Source of the DNA: Streptomyces sp. ISL-36
GTDB lineage: Bacteria; Actinomycetota; Actinomycetes; Streptomycetales; Streptomycetaceae
DNA length: 64,000 bases
Direction: 5' to 3'
Assembly: GCF_018614205.1 (NCBI RefSeq)
Contig: NZ_JAGGOS010000068.1
Coordinates: 1-64,000, forward strand
Of the stretch, positions 33,465-40,842 are shown one piece after another; position 1 is the stretch's first letter; each line of letters begins with the position of its first letter. The position numbers and the translations under genes were made by a program. The notes beneath the pieces were generated by a model. It saw nothing but the letters and a program-made list of their open reading frames with translations. It had not been told where the DNA came from and made no database searches.

Positions 33465-34136
33465 TGCCGCAGCGAGTGCCTCCGCGGCGTGCTGTGTCAC
33501 CGGCGCGCCGTGGCCGCAGCAGATCACCGAGGGCTTCAGCCCGGCCATGCGCCGCATCGAGGCCGTCGCGCGCTCGCGGTCCACATGGAAGACGCCGAGG
33601 GTCACGCCCTGCACGGAGGCGACCGTGTCGCCCGTGAACAGCACGCCGTGGCGCGGGAGATGGACCGTGATCGACCCAGCCGTGTGCCCGGGGGTGTGCA
33701 CCACCATGGCCCCGTCGCCGAAGTCCAGCACGTCACCGTCCTCCAGCTCCCGGTCGACCCGGGTGGGCGGTGCCTCGGGGACGGTCAGGCCGTGCTCGTA
33801 CAGCGGGATCTCCCAGTCCAGCAACACGGGCTCGGGGACCGGCGCTTCGCCCCGGATCACCGGCGCGTCGAGGCGGTGGGCCAGGATCTCCGCACCATGG
33901 CGGTCCGCCAACTCCTGGGCGGATCCCACATGGTCGCGGTGGCAGTGGGTGAGGACGATCCGGCGCAGGCGCGCGGGGTCCGAGCCCGCGGCCCGTAGCG
34001 CCGCCTCGATCTCCGGGGTCGAACCCACCCAGCCGGCGTCGACCAGGGTCGACTCGCCCTCGTCCTGCCAGAGATAGGCCTGGCCGATGGAGAAATCGAG
34101 CAGGTGCAGCCGCGGAGTGATCGGAATGAGGTCCAT
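33456..34136 (-). CDS. Metallo-beta-lactamase-fold hydrolase
   Basis: The two-metal site is complete: THCHRDHVG (HxHxDH), HTPGHTAGS for the next histidine, TGDTVAS for the bridging aspartate and CCGHGAPV for the last histidine. It resembles glyoxalase II and quorum-quenching-type hydrolases; the substrate, a thioester, lactone or phosphoester, is unknown. I choose ATG 34136, giving 226 residues and starting directly at the first strand MDLIPITPRLHLL; no clear ribosome site precedes it. It lies on the same strand behind the M20 peptidase gene. Confidence 0.9.
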   Translation of the reverse strand: MDLIPITPRLHLLDFSIGQAYLWQDEGESTLVDAGWVGSTPEIEAALRAAGSDPARLRRIVLTHCHRDHVGSAQELADRHGAEILAHRLDAPVIRGEAPVPEPVLLDWEIPLYEHGLTVPEAPPTRVDRELEDGDVLDFGDGAMVVHTPGHTAGSITVHLPRHGVLFTGDTVASVQGVTLGVFHVDRERATASMRRMAGLKPSVICCGHGAPVTQHAAEALAAASS

Positions 34137-34287
34137 GCGGCGAACGTACGCGGGCACGCACGTCCGCCGCATCGGTCTACGCTCTGGGCGAGCTTCGCCG
34201 AACGCTTAACCCCCGCTGCCCCTGCCGACTTCGCTGACCCGGCGGACTCGGCTGACTCCGCTGCCCCTGTTGAGCCCGCGGACCGTG

Positions 34288-35661
34288 TTAACCCTGCTGA
34301 CCCTGCTTCGAGCGGGCGTAGTTCACCAGGAAGTGCGCCTCGGCCACCGACAGCCGCTCCAGCTCCTCGGGCGAGACGGACTCGTTCACGGCGTGGATCT
34401 GCGCCTCCGGCTCGCTCAGCCCGATCAGCAGGATCTCCGCCTTCGGGTAGAGCGCGGCGAGCGTGTTGCACAGCGGGATCGAGCCGCCCATGCCTGAGGC
34501 CTGCATCTCCTCACCCGGGTAAGCGATCCGCATCGCCTCGGCCATCGAGGTGTACGCCGGGCTCGTCACGTCCGCGCTGAACGCCTGGCCCTGGCCGACC
34601 TGCTCGAAGCTCACCCGCGCGTGCCACGGCACCCGCTTCTGGATGTGCGCGTACAGCAGCTGGGTCGCCTCGGCGGCGTCCTGGCCCGGCGGCACCCGCA
34701 GGCTGATCTGCGCGCGGGCGGTCGACGGGATCGACGGGGTCGCGCCCGCGACCGGGTGGCAGTCGATGCCGATGACCGTGACGGCCGGACGGGCCCAGAT
34801 GCGGTCCGCCACCGTGCCGTTGCCCGCCAGGCCCACTCCGTCGAGGACCTTGGCGTCCCTGCGGAAGTCCTCCTCCGGGTACTGCAGGCCGTCCCACACC
34901 GCGTCCGCCGGCAGGCCGTCGATGACGGTCGAGCCGTCCTCGGCCCGCAGCGTGTCCAGGACGCGGATCAGCGCGGCCAGCGCGTCCGGCGCGGCGCCGC
35001 CGAACTGGCCCGAGTGCAGGTTGCCTTCGAGGGTGTCGATGCGGACCCGGATCATCGTCATCCCGCGCAGGGTCGCGGTCACCGTCGGCAGGCCGACCCG
35101 GAAGTTGCCCGTGTCGCCGATCACGATCGCGTCGGCGGTCAGCAGCTCGGGGTGCGCCTCGGCGTACCGCTCCAGACCGCCCGTGCCCTGCTCCTCCGAG
35201 CCCTCCACGATCACCTTGACCGTGACGGGCACCCCGCCGTTCGCCTTGAGGGCGCGCAGCGCCAGCAGGTGCATGATGAAGCCGCCCTTGCAGTCGGCCG
35301 CACCCCGCCCGTACCAGCGGCCGTCGCGCTCGGTCAGCTCGAACGGCGGAGTGATCCACGCCGACTCGTCCAGCTTCGGCTGCACGTCGTAGTGGGCGTA
35401 GAGCAGAACGGTCGGGGCGCCGACGGGGCCGGGCAGCACGCCGTACACGGACTGCGAACCGTCCGGGGTGTCGAGCAGTGCCACGTCCTGGAAGTCCTCG
35501 GCGCGCAGCGCGTCCGCCACCCAGTTCGCGGCCCCCTCGCACTCGCTCCGGGGGGCCACCGCCTCGTCCGCCACCGACTCGAAGGCCACGAGTTCCGTGA
35601 GCTCCGCCTTGGCGCGGGGCATCAGCGCGGCGACGGTCTCGGCGATCGGATGGGCGGTCAT
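34288..35661 (-). CDS. M20-family dipeptidase/metallopeptidase
   Basis: It should cleave dipeptides or an amide with two zinc ions. The metal ligands and base are in LLYAHYDVQP, GRGAADCKGG, EGSEEQGTGG and GDTGNF, with the final histidine in EAQIHAVNES. The lid/dimerisation domain lies between, with NLHSGQFGG. I choose ATG 35661, eight bases behind AGGAG; the GTG six bases further out is too close to the ribosome site. The protein has 457 residues, which fits the PepV/dipeptidase subgroup. It has no signal peptide and is cytoplasmic. Confidence 0.94.
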   Translation of the reverse strand: MTAHPIAETVAALMPRAKAELTELVAFESVADEAVAPRSECEGAANWVADALRAEDFQDVALLDTPDGSQSVYGVLPGPVGAPTVLLYAHYDVQPKLDESAWITPPFELTERDGRWYGRGAADCKGGFIMHLLALRALKANGGVPVTVKVIVEGSEEQGTGGLERYAEAHPELLTADAIVIGDTGNFRVGLPTVTATLRGMTMIRVRIDTLEGNLHSGQFGGAAPDALAALIRVLDTLRAEDGSTVIDGLPADAVWDGLQYPEEDFRRDAKVLDGVGLAGNGTVADRIWARPAVTVIGIDCHPVAGATPSIPSTARAQISLRVPPGQDAAEATQLLYAHIQKRVPWHARVSFEQVGQGQAFSADVTSPAYTSMAEAMRIAYPGEEMQASGMGGSIPLCNTLAALYPKAEILLIGLSEPEAQIHAVNESVSPEELERLSVAEAHFLVNYARSKQGQQG

Positions 35662-35791
35662 GGGCACGCTCCTGGTGGGTGCGACGTTGTGACGTTGTCA
35701 GGACGACGCCGTATGTCGGTGGTACGGCGAACGCATTGTCGATCCTAAGGCTCCGGTCCTCGCGGGCCGCGCCGTAGGATGCCGCAAGGGC

Positions 35792-37288
35792 ATGGACCAT
35801 CGGTCGGATCAGGAGCAGAAGCACATCGTGAGCAGCGAGAACGCAGACGCCGAAGAGGTACGCGCGGGACTGTCGGAGGATGCCGCGACCGTCTGGGACG
35901 TGGTCGTGGTCGGGGCCGGCCCGGCGGGTGCGTCGGCGGCGTACGCGGCGGCTGTCGCCGGCCGTCGGGTGCTGCTCCTGGAGAAGGCCGAGCTCCCTCG
36001 GTACAAGACCTGCGGCGGCGGCATCATCGGGCCCTCGCGTGACGCGCTGCCGCCCGGTTTCGAACTGCCGCTGCAGGACCGGGTGCACGCCGTCACCTTC
36101 TCCATGAACGGCCGATTCGCCCGTACGCGCCGCTCGCGGCGGATGCTCTTCGGGCTCATCAACCGGCCCGAGTTCGACGCCGGCCTGGTCGAGCAGGCGC
36201 AGAAGGCGGGTGCCGTGCTCCGGACGGGCGTGACCGTCTCCCGGGTCGAGCAGCACGGACCGGCCGTGCCTGACCGGCGTACCGTCGCCGTGGTGCTCGC
36301 CGACGGCGAGACGGTGCTGGCGCGGGCGGTCGTCGGCGCCGACGGCAGCGCGGGCCGGATAGGAGCACATGTCGGGGTCAAGCTCGACCAGGTGGACCTC
36401 GGCCTGGAGGCGGAGATCCCGGTGCCGCGGTCGGTGGCCGAGGACTGGAAGGGGCGCGTCCTCATCGACTGGGGGCCGCTGCCGGGCAGCTACGGCTGGG
36501 TCTTTCCCAAGGGCGACACGCTCACCGTCGGCGTGATCTCGGCGCGCGGTGAGGGAGCGGCGACCAAGCGCTATCTGGAGGACTTCATCGCCCGCCTGGG
36601 GCTCGCGGGCTTCGAGCCCGCGATCTCGTCCGGTCATCTGACGCGCTGCCGGAGCGACGACTCGCCGCTGTCGCGGGGGCGGGTGCTGGTGTGCGGTGAC
36701 GCGGCCGGTCTGCTGGAGCCGTGGACCCGCGAGGGCATCTCCTTCGCACTGCGTTCGGGTCGGCTCGCGGGGGAGTGGGCGGTACGGATCGCCGAGGCGA
36801 ACGACGCCGTCGACGCGCGCCGCCAGGCGCTGAACTACGCCTTCGCCATCAAGGCGGGGCTCGGTGTGGAAATGGCGGTCGGGCGTCGCATGCTGGCGCT
36901 GTTCGAGCGTCGGCCGGGGCTGCTGCACGCGACGATCACCGGCCTGCGTCCGGCCTGGAACGCCTTCACGGACATCACCCGGGGCTCGACCTCGCTGGCC
37001 GGGCTCGTCCGCTCGAACGGGGTGGCGCGCCGGGCGCTGGACCTCCTCGACCGCCGAATGGAGTCGACCGGTGGGGCGGGGGTGCGGGGCGTGGCTGCGC
37101 GGCCGGAGGGCGGCGCGGACTCCCCCGTCTCCGGTTCTGAGCCCGGTTCTGAGCCCGGTTCCGAGTCTGGCCGCGAGGCCGGCTCCGTGACCGGTTCCGA
37201 GACGGGCTCGGAGGCGGGGTCCGAGACGGGCTCTGGGGCGGGGTCCGATACGGGCTCCGGGGCTCGTTCGGAGCGGGCTGGGGACTGA
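35792..37288 (+). CDS. Geranylgeranyl-reductase-family FAD-dependent oxidoreductase
   Basis: This flavoprotein should reduce isoprenoid chains, such as menaquinone or lipid side chains. It has the Rossmann loop VVVVGAGPAGASAAYAAA, KTCGGGIIGPS with the typical CGGG, the second FAD motif VLVCGDAAGLLEPWTREGI, and the C-terminal helical part. The start is not certain: ATG 35792 and GTG 35828 are both possible. The last 55 residues or so are a low-complexity Ser/Gly/Glu tail of GSEPGSEPGSE and GSETGSEAG units that is coded by tandem DNA repeats and is absent from the usual family core of about 430 residues. Confidence 0.88.
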   Translation: MDHRSDQEQKHIVSSENADAEEVRAGLSEDAATVWDVVVVGAGPAGASAAYAAAVAGRRVLLLEKAELPRYKTCGGGIIGPSRDALPPGFELPLQDRVHAVTFSMNGRFARTRRSRRMLFGLINRPEFDAGLVEQAQKAGAVLRTGVTVSRVEQHGPAVPDRRTVAVVLADGETVLARAVVGADGSAGRIGAHVGVKLDQVDLGLEAEIPVPRSVAEDWKGRVLIDWGPLPGSYGWVFPKGDTLTVGVISARGEGAATKRYLEDFIARLGLAGFEPAISSGHLTRCRSDDSPLSRGRVLVCGDAAGLLEPWTREGISFALRSGRLAGEWAVRIAEANDAVDARRQALNYAFAIKAGLGVEMAVGRRMLALFERRPGLLHATITGLRPAWNAFTDITRGSTSLAGLVRSNGVARRALDLLDRRMESTGGAGVRGVAARPEGGADSPVSGSEPGSEPGSESGREAGSVTGSETGSEAGSETGSGAGSDTGSGARSERAGD

Positions 37289-37334
37289 GCAGGGCGCCAG
37301 GGGCCGGGGGAGAGCCGCCCGGCCTGCCCCCGGC

Positions 37335-37787
37335 TCACGAGGTCGTCGTGATCCGGAAGACGGGGTGATCGGGAGCGGCCGCCAGGATCTCCGCGTCGGA
37401 GGACTTGGCGGTCACGCCCTGGAAGTACTGGTTGACCTCCCAGCCCCAGCGCTCCAGGTAGGTCCGCAGCACCCGCAGCTTCTCCTCGTCCGGGAGCTCC
37501 TGCGCGGTGAACGTGCGGACCTTCCGGCCGACGCGCAGCTCTCCGCCGCCGGCGGCGCGCATGTTGCGGACCCACTGGGAATGGCCGCGGGCGGAGACCA
37601 GGTACCGCACCCCGTCCAGCTCGTGCGGGTTCACCGGGATGCGCTGCATCCGGCCGCTCTTGCGGCCCCGGACGGAGAGCTCGGCCGAGCCGAGCAGGCT
37701 GATGCCGTGGCGGGCGAGCCAGCCGACGACGCCGTTGAAGCGGATCGCGAGGGGGCTGCCCTGGAGGTAGTACGGGGTGGACGCCAT
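37335..37787 (-). CDS. Deazaflavin (F420)-dependent nitroreductase-family protein
   Basis: The 150-residue protein belongs to the split-barrel F420-dependent family of Mycobacterium Ddn. Visible are RGRKSGRMQRIPVNPHELDG, the phosphate-binding part, and RYLVSARGHSQWVRNMRAAG, the usual central motif. It should use reduced F420 to reduce quinones or other small molecules. ATG 37787 follows GGAGGAG. It is divergent from a TetR gene, and the gap holds five spaced copies of a GAGC-N3-GCTCT site, so the TetR protein is the likely repressor. Confidence 0.9.
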   Translation of the reverse strand: MASTPYYLQGSPLAIRFNGVVGWLARHGISLLGSAELSVRGRKSGRMQRIPVNPHELDGVRYLVSARGHSQWVRNMRAAGGGELRVGRKVRTFTAQELPDEEKLRVLRTYLERWGWEVNQYFQGVTAKSSDAEILAAAPDHPVFRITTTS

Positions 37788-37809
37788 CGAAGCTCCTCCG
37801 AAGATTCGT

Positions 37810-37930
37810 GAGCGGCGCTCTCTTCTGTGAGCACTGCTCTCGCTTGAGACCAGTGTGCACGGATCGCCGCACCGAAGCAAGAGCGGTGCTCTCGATTTAG
37901 TGCGGTGCTCTGAAGGTGGCACACTGCTCT
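37810..37930. promoter_or_regulatory. Array of five TetR-type operator copies
   Basis: Sites of the form GAGC-N3-GCTC(T) begin at 37810, 37829 and 37881, and weaker ones (GTGC and GCAC in the left arm) at 37900 and 37919. The spacings are 19, 52, 19 and 19 bases. They fill the gap between the nitroreductase gene (start 37787) and the TetR gene (start 37933), the last one reaching the TetR ribosome site. Confidence 0.7.
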
Positions 37931-37932
37931 CC

Positions 37933-38730
37933 ATGACCAGCGTTCGAGGAGCCCGCGCCCGCGCCCGTATCGAGATCACCAGCGCCATCAAGGACGAGGC
38001 GCGCGCCCAACTCGCGGCCGAGGGCGCCGCCAAGCTCTCGCTGCGCGCCGTCGCCCGCGAGCTCGGCATGGTGTCGTCCGCGCTCTACCGGTACTTCCCC
38101 AGCCGCGACGACCTCCTCACCGCCCTCATCGTCGACGCCTACGACGCCATCGGCGCCGCCGCCGAGCAGGCCGACGCCGAGGTGGTCCTGAGGGCCGGCG
38201 CCCAGGCCGGCGTTCGGTCCGGCGCCCAGGCCGGCGTTCGGTCCGCCGCTCAGGCCGGTGCCGCCCCGCACGACCACCTCGACCGCTGGACCGCAGTCTG
38301 CCGCGCCGTCCGCTCCTGGGCCGTCGCCCACCCCCACGAGTACGCCCTGATCTACGGCTCCCCGGTCCCCGGCTACTCCGCCCCGCAGGACACCGTCGGC
38401 CCCGCCTCCCGCGTCGGCCTCGTCCTGATCGCCATCGCCCGCGACGCCCTCGCCACCGACGGGATCGCGCTGCCCCCGCTCCCGCCGGAGCTGCGTCCCG
38501 AGGCGGAGCGCCTCGCCGCCGACGCGGCCCCCGACCTGCCGCCCGCCCTCGTCGTCGCCCTCGTCGCGGCCTGGTCGCAGCTCTTCGGCCTCGTCTCCTT
38601 CGAGGTGTTCGGGCAGTTCAACCGCATCGTCGAGGATCGCGAGACGTTCTTCACCGCCTCGGCCGCCCGCCTCGCTCGCGAGGTGGGCCTGCTGCCGCGA
38701 GCCCGGCAGAATAGGCGAGCCACTCCTTAG
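37933..38730 (+). CDS. TetR-family regulator
   Basis: The helix-turn-helix lies at about residues 15-65: ITSAIKDEARAQLAAEGAAK, SLRAVARELGMVSSALYRYF and SRDDLLTALI. The C-terminal part matches the WHG-type TetR domain with WAVAHPHEYALIYGSPVPGY. Between the two lies an unusual insertion of AGVRSGAQAGVRSAAQAG made by a 24-base tandem repeat. ATG 37933 gives 265 residues. The array of GAGC-N3-GCTC sites directly upstream is the probable target, controlling this gene and the divergent nitroreductase gene. Confidence 0.91.
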   Translation: MTSVRGARARARIEITSAIKDEARAQLAAEGAAKLSLRAVARELGMVSSALYRYFPSRDDLLTALIVDAYDAIGAAAEQADAEVVLRAGAQAGVRSGAQAGVRSAAQAGAAPHDHLDRWTAVCRAVRSWAVAHPHEYALIYGSPVPGYSAPQDTVGPASRVGLVLIAIARDALATDGIALPPLPPELRPEAERLAADAAPDLPPALVVALVAAWSQLFGLVSFEVFGQFNRIVEDRETFFTASAARLAREVGLLPRARQNRRATP

Positions 38731-38749
38731 GGCTCGGTGGACGAGCCGG

Positions 38750-39313
38750 CTAGCGTGCCACGCGGTAGCGGAGGTAGACGACTTTCGAGGTGAAGGTGCG
38801 GGTCTCGACGAGTTCGAGATCCACCCGGCGCTCGCGTCGGGGAAAGAACGGGATGCCGCCGCCGACCAGTACCGGGTAGACCATGGCCCGGTACTCGTCG
38901 ATCAGACCCAAGGAGGCCGCCTCGGCGGCGAGGGTCGCGCCGCCGATCGCGATGTCGCCCTCGCCCGGCTCGGCCCGCAACCGCTCGATCTCCTCGGCCA
39001 GGCCGCCGGAGGCCAGGCGGGCATGGCCCTGCACCGCCGACAGCGTGGTGGAGAACACCACCTTCGGGAGCGGGTTCCAGAGCGCGGCCCACTCGAGCAT
39101 CGAGTCGTCGAGCGAGGGGTCCTGGTCGGCGGTCTCCCAGTACAGCATCGTCTCGTACAGCCGTCGTCCCAACAGGTGAACGCCGACCTCTCGTATCTCG
39201 TCGATCCAGAAGCGAAAGACCTCCTCGTCGGGGGCCGTCCAGTCGAAGTCGCCGTCCGGCCCGACGATGTAGCCGTCAAGTGAGACGTTCATCGAATAGG
39301 TCACCCTGCGCAT
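38750..39313 (-). CDS. Dihydrofolate reductase/RibD-C-domain protein
   Basis: The 187-residue protein has the RibD C-terminal/DHFR-like fold: MRRVTYSMNVSLDGYIVGPD at the N-terminus, HLLGRRLYETMLYWE, and DIAIGGATLAAEAASLGLID with the NADPH phosphate site, followed by YPVLVGGGIPFF. Such stand-alone proteins probably reduce small molecules with NADPH; the substrate is unknown. ATG 39313 follows GAGGAGGG. It is convergent with the TetR gene, with 19 bases between the stop codons. Confidence 0.9.
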   Translation of the reverse strand: MRRVTYSMNVSLDGYIVGPDGDFDWTAPDEEVFRFWIDEIREVGVHLLGRRLYETMLYWETADQDPSLDDSMLEWAALWNPLPKVVFSTTLSAVQGHARLASGGLAEEIERLRAEPGEGDIAIGGATLAAEAASLGLIDEYRAMVYPVLVGGGIPFFPRRERRVDLELVETRTFTSKVVYLRYRVAR

Positions 39314-39518
39314 CGGAAGCCCTCCTCGGTAACGGGTTCGACAGTAGGACCGCCGCACGCCGCAGAACTCATCGCGGCTCGCGGTATTCCCTGGGCCGAG
39401 TCGCCGCACGAGACCATTTCGTCGAGAAAACCTCACACCCCAGGTCGTCGCAAACCGTCACCGCGTTTCCCGCCCTGTCACCAGGCTGCGGCGGTGGCCT
39501 CAACAACCTCGTCTCCTG

Positions 39519-39790
39519 ACTCCACGGCCGGCCCGGAGACCGGGCACGGCTGGAGTCCGGAACGCTGCTGCTGGAGTCGATTGGCGTGCGCCGCCGGATA
39601 CCCGTGGAGGCGATCGAGCGGGTGGAAGCGCGGGGCCCGAAGGGCCGCACGCTCGCCGTCGTGCTGACCGCCGGCGAAGCGGGCGAGCCGACCGCGTACG
39701 CCCTGGCCTGTCGCAGCGGACATGCGGTGGACGCGTTCGCCAAGGCGCTGCGCGCGGCGCTGCCGGTTCGGGACGCCGCGCAGCCGCGTA
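39519..39790 (+). pseudogene. Remnant of a DUF4429 protein
   Basis: Behind an in-frame TGA at about 39516-39518 an open stretch encodes SGTLLLESIGVRRRIPVEAI followed by GPKGRTLAVVLTAGE and FAKALRAALPVRDA. This is the C-terminal half of the DUF4429 domain as known from other streptomycete proteins. The N-terminal 200 or more residues, a start codon and a ribosome site are missing, and after about 39790 the reading loses similarity. I conclude that it is a truncated relic. The surrounding bases 39314-39518 hold no gene that I can support. Confidence 0.65.
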
Positions 39791-39927
39791 CGAACGGAGC
39801 GGGCGGAGATCGCGTACGACCGGCTGGCACCCGAGTCCGCCCAGGCGGGCCACCGGACGACGCGGCGAACACCCCGAACACGCGGGACACCCCGGGCACC
39901 GAACATGCCGGACACCCCGCACACCGC

Positions 39928-40718
39928 TCAGGCCGCCGGGGCCCGTCCCACCATCTCCGTGACCCCGCCCAGGAGTGCCGGATCCTGGCGCAGGATCCGT
40001 TCGTGGAGCGTGCGCAGAGCGGGTCCGGGGTCGGCGCCCATCGCCTCCGCGATCCTGCCCCGCGCCTCCTCGTACGCGAGCAGCGCATCGGAGGAACGCC
40101 CATCCCGGTACAGGGCCGGCATCAACAGCGCCACCGGCCGCTCCCGCAGCGGATGCGCCGCCACCAGCCGTACCAGTTCGTGCCACACTCCTCGTACCAG
40201 CCGAGCGCGACGCCCCCTTGCAGGCGCGCTTCCAGGGCCAGCATTCGCTTCTCCGCCCAGCGCCGTCGCTCGGCCTCCAGGTACGGCCCGGGCAGCCCCT
40301 CCGCGTACTCGCCGCGCCACAACGACTCGGCCCCGACGGCCAGTTCACCGGCGCGACGCAGATCCCCCGCCTCGCGCGCCGCGACCGCGCCCCGCACCCA
40401 CTCCGCCCGCTCGCGCAGATCGTCGATCCGGGCCCCGTCCAGCCGGTAACCGCTCCCCGTCCACACGGGCTCGGGACCCGCCTCGCCCAGCGCGCGGCGC
40501 AGCCCGGAGACGTACTTCTGGACGAGATTGCGTACGTGTACGGGGGGTTCGGCGCCCCACACGGCGTCGACGAGGCTTCCGTACGCCATCGACCGCCCGT
40601 CGAGGTGCAGCAGGACGGCGAGTACGGCCCGCTGCTTCGGCGGTCCGAGCGGGAGCTCCTCGCCGGCGCGCAAGGCCCGCAGCGGTCCGAGGAGTTCGAA
40701 GCGGATCGTGTCGGCCAT
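39928..40718 (-). pseudogene. SARP-type regulator gene broken by a one-base deletion
   Basis: From ATG 40718 the frame encodes an OmpR-like winged-helix DNA-binding domain (IRFELLGPLRALRAG, GPPKQRAVLAVLLHLDGRS, LVDAVWGAEPPVHVRNLVQ, YVSGLRRALG) and the start of the bacterial transcriptional activation domain. At about 40187-40188 the good reading moves to another frame (WHELVRLVAAHPLRERPVAL, YRDGRSSDALLAYEEARG) that ends at 39928. Adding one base after GAGGAG restores a 263-residue SARP, the size of short pathway regulators such as ActII-ORF4. As it stands, translation would end at 40122. A sequencing error is the main alternative. Confidence 0.8.
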
Positions 40719-40764
40719 CCGTCGAGCCTATCCCGGGCCTTCGTCCCCGCCGGGTGTCCGGCGG

Positions 40765-40812
40765 ATCTTCCAGCGGGTCTTCCAGCGGGTCTTCCAGCGG
40801 GTCTTCCAGCGG
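40765..40812. repeat. Four copies of a 12-base unit between the SARP and MMPL genes
   Basis: The unit GTCTTCCAGCGG is repeated four times without interruption (first base of copy one is A). It sits in the divergent gap, where SARP proteins bind direct repeats, though their usual period is 11 or 22 bases rather than 12. Confidence 0.85.
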
Positions 40813-40842
40813 CCGGTCAGCGGGCCGTCCGAGCGTGGCCCC

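Noticed and set aside
34511..36928. An 805-codon minus-strand frame covering the M20 and flavoprotein genes
   Set aside because: Both covered genes have intact catalytic and cofactor motifs in other frames; the frame has none.
39928..40718. Programmed frameshifting in the SARP gene
   Set aside because: No slippery heptamer or downstream stem-loop of the known type is evident at 40188, and SARP genes are not known to use frameshifting. A deletion or a sequence error is simpler.
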